Origin: Doris montereyensis
Lineage: Eukaryota > Mollusca > Gastropoda > Nudibranchia > Dorididae
Assembly (NCBI GenBank): GCA_037039925.1
Contig: JAXRKP010000999.1
Span: 43,501-107,500, forward strand
DNA: 64,000 nucleotides
Direction: 5' to 3'
Part shown: positions 31,574 to 64,000 of the stretch, piece by piece
Numbering within the stretch: position 1 is the stretch's first letter
How the letters are laid out: each line of letters opens with the position of its first letter
The notes under the pieces: generated by a model
Databases searched by the model: none
Told to the model about the DNA's origin: nothing
What the model saw: only the letters and a program-made list of their open reading frames with translations
Translations under genes and position numbers: made by a program

Positions 31574-31915
31574 GAAAGGAGAGAGAGACGTGTGAGTATG
31601 GGAAACAATAATGAAAAAAAATAGGATAAATGTAAGACTAGATCTAGATCTATATCTCACTGGGTCTAGAAAGAAGAAATGATAGAGAATGAATGAAAGG
31701 AAGTATCAATGAAGGCAAAAATTTACACTGAAGGTGCGAAATGTATAAATTACAAATTTACGTCGATAAATTAGGGCGGTAACTCTCATTGCCTGACTAA
31801 ATTATAAACAAAAGATGACCTGCCTCTCGTTTTTACACGAGGTAGATTTAAACTGATCGTTTTGACACAATATTAGATCTATAATTATTGTATTGGTTTA
31901 GATTTGATATTCAAA

Positions 31916-64000
<32,085 letters not shown>

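Overview
This is eukaryotic, intron-rich DNA with no operons and no bacterial features. It is AT-rich and packed with tandem repeats, tRNA-headed SINEs and decayed non-LTR retrotransposons. The style fits a lophotrochozoan, most likely a mollusc. That placement is an inference from the repeat content and from the divergence of the encoded proteins, and I cannot name the species.

Two protein-coding genes can be reconstructed by hand from exon phases and family similarity, both on the + strand. (1) Window position 1 to about 16.9 kb holds the 3' end of a GPAM (GPAT1-like) glycerol-3-phosphate acyltransferase gene. It has six exons ending in a stop at 15749-15751; the acyltransferase core lies upstream of the window. 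(2) From 31916 to beyond 64000 lies a TAF1B gene (RNA polymerase I SL1 / Rrn7-like TFIIB-related factor). Fifteen exons encode about 499 residues before the window edge, starting with an N-terminal CxxC/CxxC zinc ribbon. Exon phases join consistently except for one apparent extra base in exon 12. The genes have unrelated roles (lipid synthesis and rDNA transcription) and are simply neighbours.

About 30 minisatellite arrays sit in introns, the 3' UTR and the intergenic DNA. Several begin or end exactly at exon boundaries. The TAF1B exon 4 acceptor plus the first bases of the exon is repeated seven times upstream, each copy carrying TAG where the exon has TGG. Arrays also start at the TAF1B exon 8 and exon 12 donors, end at a GPAM acceptor, and include the GPAM stop codon. 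Another array grew inside a SINE.

Mobile DNA: two RTE-like LINEs with intact target-site duplications (5377-8577 +; 11339-14625 -), a 5'-inverted LINE (19925-21625), a CR1/Rex1-like remnant (about 1690-2735 -), a Jockey/CR1-like remnant (32880-34025 -), an L2-like LINE (34026-35880 -), a LINE 3' end (52090-52605 +), at least three SINE families, a pogo-like MITE pair, and a C/G-ended repeat (element X) that hosts two of the LINEs and carries RFX X-box-like sites. The intergenic stretch 17-31.9 kb holds no gene that I can recognise.
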